A stretch of 61,987 bases of DNA from Kitasatospora sp. Root107. GTDB lineage: Bacteria; Actinomycetota; Actinomycetes; Streptomycetales; Streptomycetaceae. Shown in pieces: positions 59,957-61,987 of this stretch; position 1 is the stretch's first letter; every line of letters starts with the position of its first letter. The stretch covers positions 1-61,987 of the forward strand of contig NZ_LMCT01000021.1 in NCBI RefSeq assembly GCF_001424875.1. The letters are read 5' to 3'. A program made the translations under genes and the position numbers. Below the pieces are notes generated by a model. That model ran no database searches and was not told the DNA's origin. It worked only from the letters and a program-made list of their open reading frames with translations.

Positions 59957-60885
59957 CTGTGCTCCTCAATAGCGATGACAGGAACAGGAGAATGGAGTGC
60001 ACTGAAACCTCCGCCCGACACGGCGCCGGCCACGCGGGACCGTGACCGGCAGGCCCCGCCTGCCGCCCGGCCGGGCAGCGATTCACCCTCGGTTGCGAAC
60101 GACTCTGACAGCCGGCCGCACCCGGGCACTTCTCCCACGTTGCCGACCTCCCCCAAAAAACCCACACCCACCATCCACAAATACCCTCGGGCCGTTTCCG
60201 CCCCGGATATCCACCCGCACCGGCACAGCCCTCCCCCGGGCAACCAGAAAACGACACAACGGGCCCTCAACACACCGAAAGCGCCACCGGATACACATCC
60301 CGGCGGCGCTTCCACTGCACTGACAAATCCCACACCCACCGAGAAGCAGGTGAAATACGGACACCGCGGTCCCCACCGATACGAAAAACCGGTCTCCCCG
60401 GCGCCGCCGAAATGACCACCACCACAAATCCGGCCCCACGGGAAACCACCCTGCTTCCCGGGGGCTGCGGCGCCGCATCCGGCCGGACCTGCCCGGCCAG
60501 GGTGAGCGCCGCACCTCCCCTGCCGCGACCACGCCTGCGGCCGGGCCGGGCCCCGCAGCCACGCCGTACAGGCGATGCCCGAAGTGCCCGCAGGCGACCA
60601 CACTGCCGTACCCACCGCAGACCCGGCACCGGTGCCCGGTAGCAGCGGACGACGCGAAAAACCCCGGCCCGCAGCCCCGGCCGCGCCCGCAGGTCAGCCA
60701 CGCAACGGGACCCCGTCCCCGGCCACACCCCCGGGACAGCTCCCGGACCGGCCCCGCCCCGGCGGCGAAACCCCGCCCCGGGGCGGACCGCACAGGCAAG
60801 CCGCTGCCTGCCCCGGCGGCCGCACCAGACATGCGCACCCCTCCCGGCCGGGCGGGCCGGGCCCGGAACCGCACACAGAGCAGCC
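59957..60885. other. Long noncoding or decayed stretch, about 930 bp
   Basis: Between the flavoenzyme start and the epoxide hydrolase end. It is AC-rich on the plus strand with runs such as CCCCCAAAAAA (about 60149-60160) and lower GC than its surroundings between 60100 and 60430. It probably contains the flavoenzyme promoter. I see no gene with a ribosome binding site and protein-like composition. Confidence 0.4.
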
Positions 60886-61887
60886 CTAGAGACCGGCCAG
60901 GAACTTCAGCAGTTCCGCGTTGACCTCCTGCGGCCGCTCCTGCTGCGTCCAGTGCCCGACCCCGGGCAGTGCCACCGACCGCGTCAGATTGGGCACGAAC
61001 ATCTGCAGGTTGGAGATCAGCTGGTCCATCCCCGGCAGCTGGACACTGCCGTCCCGCTCCCCGTACAGGTGCAGCGCCGGGGCCGTCATCGGCGCGCCCT
61101 GCCACGGCGCCGTCAGCTCCCAGCTCAGCTCCATCGTCCGCCACCAGTTCAGGCCGCCGGAGAACCCGGTCCGCGCGAAGTCCTCCGCATACACCCCCAG
61201 GTCGGCCTCCGTCAGCCAGCCGGGCAGCGCACCCGCCTGCGGCAGCAGATCGAACAGCGTGCCGCCCTCGGGCACCACCGGCACAACCGGCGCCCGGTCC
61301 TGCGGCGAGTCACCGAAACCCCACCGGAAGAACCGCAGGACACCCTCCCGCGCATCCCGCGCAAGCTCCGCATCGGCCACACCCGGCTGCTGCAGGTAGT
61401 TCATGTAGAAACCCGGGCCCAGCGCCTGCGTCAGCCCCGCCAGGGCACTCACCGGACCACGAGGCAGATACGGCAGCCCCAGCGCCACCACCCCACGGAC
61501 CCGGTCGGGCCGCAGCAACGCCGTGTTCCACGCCACCGGCGACCCCCAGTCGTGACCGACCAGCACCGCCTGCTCCTCACCCAACGCATCCAGCAGACCC
61601 GTGATGTCACCGGCCAGATGCAACTGCGAATACTGCTCCACCGCCCCAGGACGGTCGGTGCGGCCGTAACCACGCTGATCAGGAGCGACAACGCGGTAAC
61701 CCGCCCCCGCAAGAGCAGCGAACTGGTGACGCCACGAGTACCACGTCTCCGGGAAGCCGTGCAGCAGCACCACCAGCGGCCCCTCACCCTGCTCGGCAAT
61801 GTGCATCCGGATGCCGTTGGTCTGCACGAACCGGTGCCCGACCCCGGCACCCACCCCACCACCCGACGCCAACTGCGGATCACTCAT
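60886..61887 (-). CDS. Alpha/beta hydrolase, epoxide hydrolase-like
   Basis: 333 aa from ATG 61887 (GGAAGG about 9 nt upstream). The oxyanion motif HGFP is at 43-46, the nucleophile elbow GHDWG at 111-115 with Asp D113, and the catalytic His in GVGHWTQQERP near the C-terminus. Asp as nucleophile with HGFP is the epoxide hydrolase/haloalkane dehalogenase type, and HGFPETWYSWRHQ is typical of soluble epoxide hydrolases. Together with the flavin monooxygenase and MFS exporter on its left it may belong to a secondary-metabolite cluster. The substrate is unknown. Confidence 0.85.
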   Translation of the reverse strand: MSDPQLASGGGVGAGVGHRFVQTNGIRMHIAEQGEGPLVVLLHGFPETWYSWRHQFAALAGAGYRVVAPDQRGYGRTDRPGAVEQYSQLHLAGDITGLLDALGEEQAVLVGHDWGSPVAWNTALLRPDRVRGVVALGLPYLPRGPVSALAGLTQALGPGFYMNYLQQPGVADAELARDAREGVLRFFRWGFGDSPQDRAPVVPVVPEGGTLFDLLPQAGALPGWLTEADLGVYAEDFARTGFSGGLNWWRTMELSWELTAPWQGAPMTAPALHLYGERDGSVQLPGMDQLISNLQMFVPNLTRSVALPGVGHWTQQERPQEVNAELLKFLAGL

Positions 61888-61987
61888 GGCACACCCTTCC
61901 TGTCACAGAGAGAAGACCTGAACCGCCCCCAAAACCCTCCCACCACGCCCACCACCGCCACTACTCCCACCTTGCCCCCACCCACCC

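Noticed and set aside
1..61987. tRNA, rRNA or a CRISPR array
   Set aside because: No cloverleaf with a TTCRA-type T-loop, no rRNA-like stretch and no regularly spaced repeats were seen when reading both strands.

Overview
The window is very GC-rich actinomycete DNA with GTG starts, many GTGA/ATGA start-stop overlaps, leaderless-looking promoters and twin-arginine and lipoprotein signals. A spore-associated SapA-like protein and a tap-tpg telomere-replication pair point to Streptomyces or Kitasatospora (Streptomycetaceae). The terminal-protein genes, the density of small secreted proteins and the many broken genes suggest an accessory arm of a linear chromosome or a linear plasmid.

Layout. 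1-10.4 kb: a partial gene, a helicase-associated-domain remnant, a secreted ricin-type lectin, a SapA-like protein, a truncated BP74/hemopexin protein, a DUF402 gene overlapping a decayed Nudix gene, then the tap-tpg operon (about 9.2 to 5.4 kb, minus strand) with a leading hypothetical gene and a palindromic operator-like site, and an unknown 315-aa gene. 10.5-11 kb: scars, namely a MITE-like element, an IS5-type transposase tail and a stray inverted copy of the last 49 bp of lodA. 11-18.4 kb: a membrane-anchored NACHT-type NTPase and a three-gene, translationally coupled LodA/LodB operon (cysteine-tryptophylquinone oxidase, its flavoprotein, and a conserved unknown) ending in a strong hairpin.

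18.9-23.8 kb is the most interesting part: a candidate ribosomal peptide (RiPP) locus. A 55-aa precursor made of two near-identical 21-residue units is followed by two hairpins and then by genes for a stand-alone HExxH-type peptide hydroxylase, an E1/ThiF-like adenylating enzyme with an N-terminal region resembling a leader-binding domain, an MFS exporter and a TldD-type protease. The modification genes are tightly packed, with GTGA overlaps at two of the three junctions, and no YcaO, radical SAM, lanthionine synthetase or ATP-grasp enzyme is present in the locus. The TldD gene appears frameshifted and 3'-truncated. I know no characterised product with this combination.

23.7-42.1 kb is a patchwork: serine hydrolase/MerR, DUF1772/TetR with operators, secreted proteins and lipoproteins, a nitrobindin-like protein, a Tat-exported SDR divergent from a NarL-type two-component system, a three-repeat lectin, an L7/L12-like zinc protein, an ATP-grasp protein and several small unknowns, with dispersed palindromic repeats and frameshifted genes between. 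42.2-51 kb is calmer: a HEAT-repeat protein, a YciO/Sua5-type protein, ThpR, a LURP/scramblase-like protein, YcxB-like and small unknowns. 51.3-62 kb: a NIPSNAP protein, an N-terminal-only GH15 gene abutting an MFS gene, a VWA protein, a second MFS exporter, a group D flavin monooxygenase-like enzyme and an epoxide hydrolase, possibly the edge of a secondary-metabolite cluster continuing to the right.

Functions were assigned by reading motifs and family resemblance; no database search was run. No tRNA, rRNA or CRISPR array was seen.
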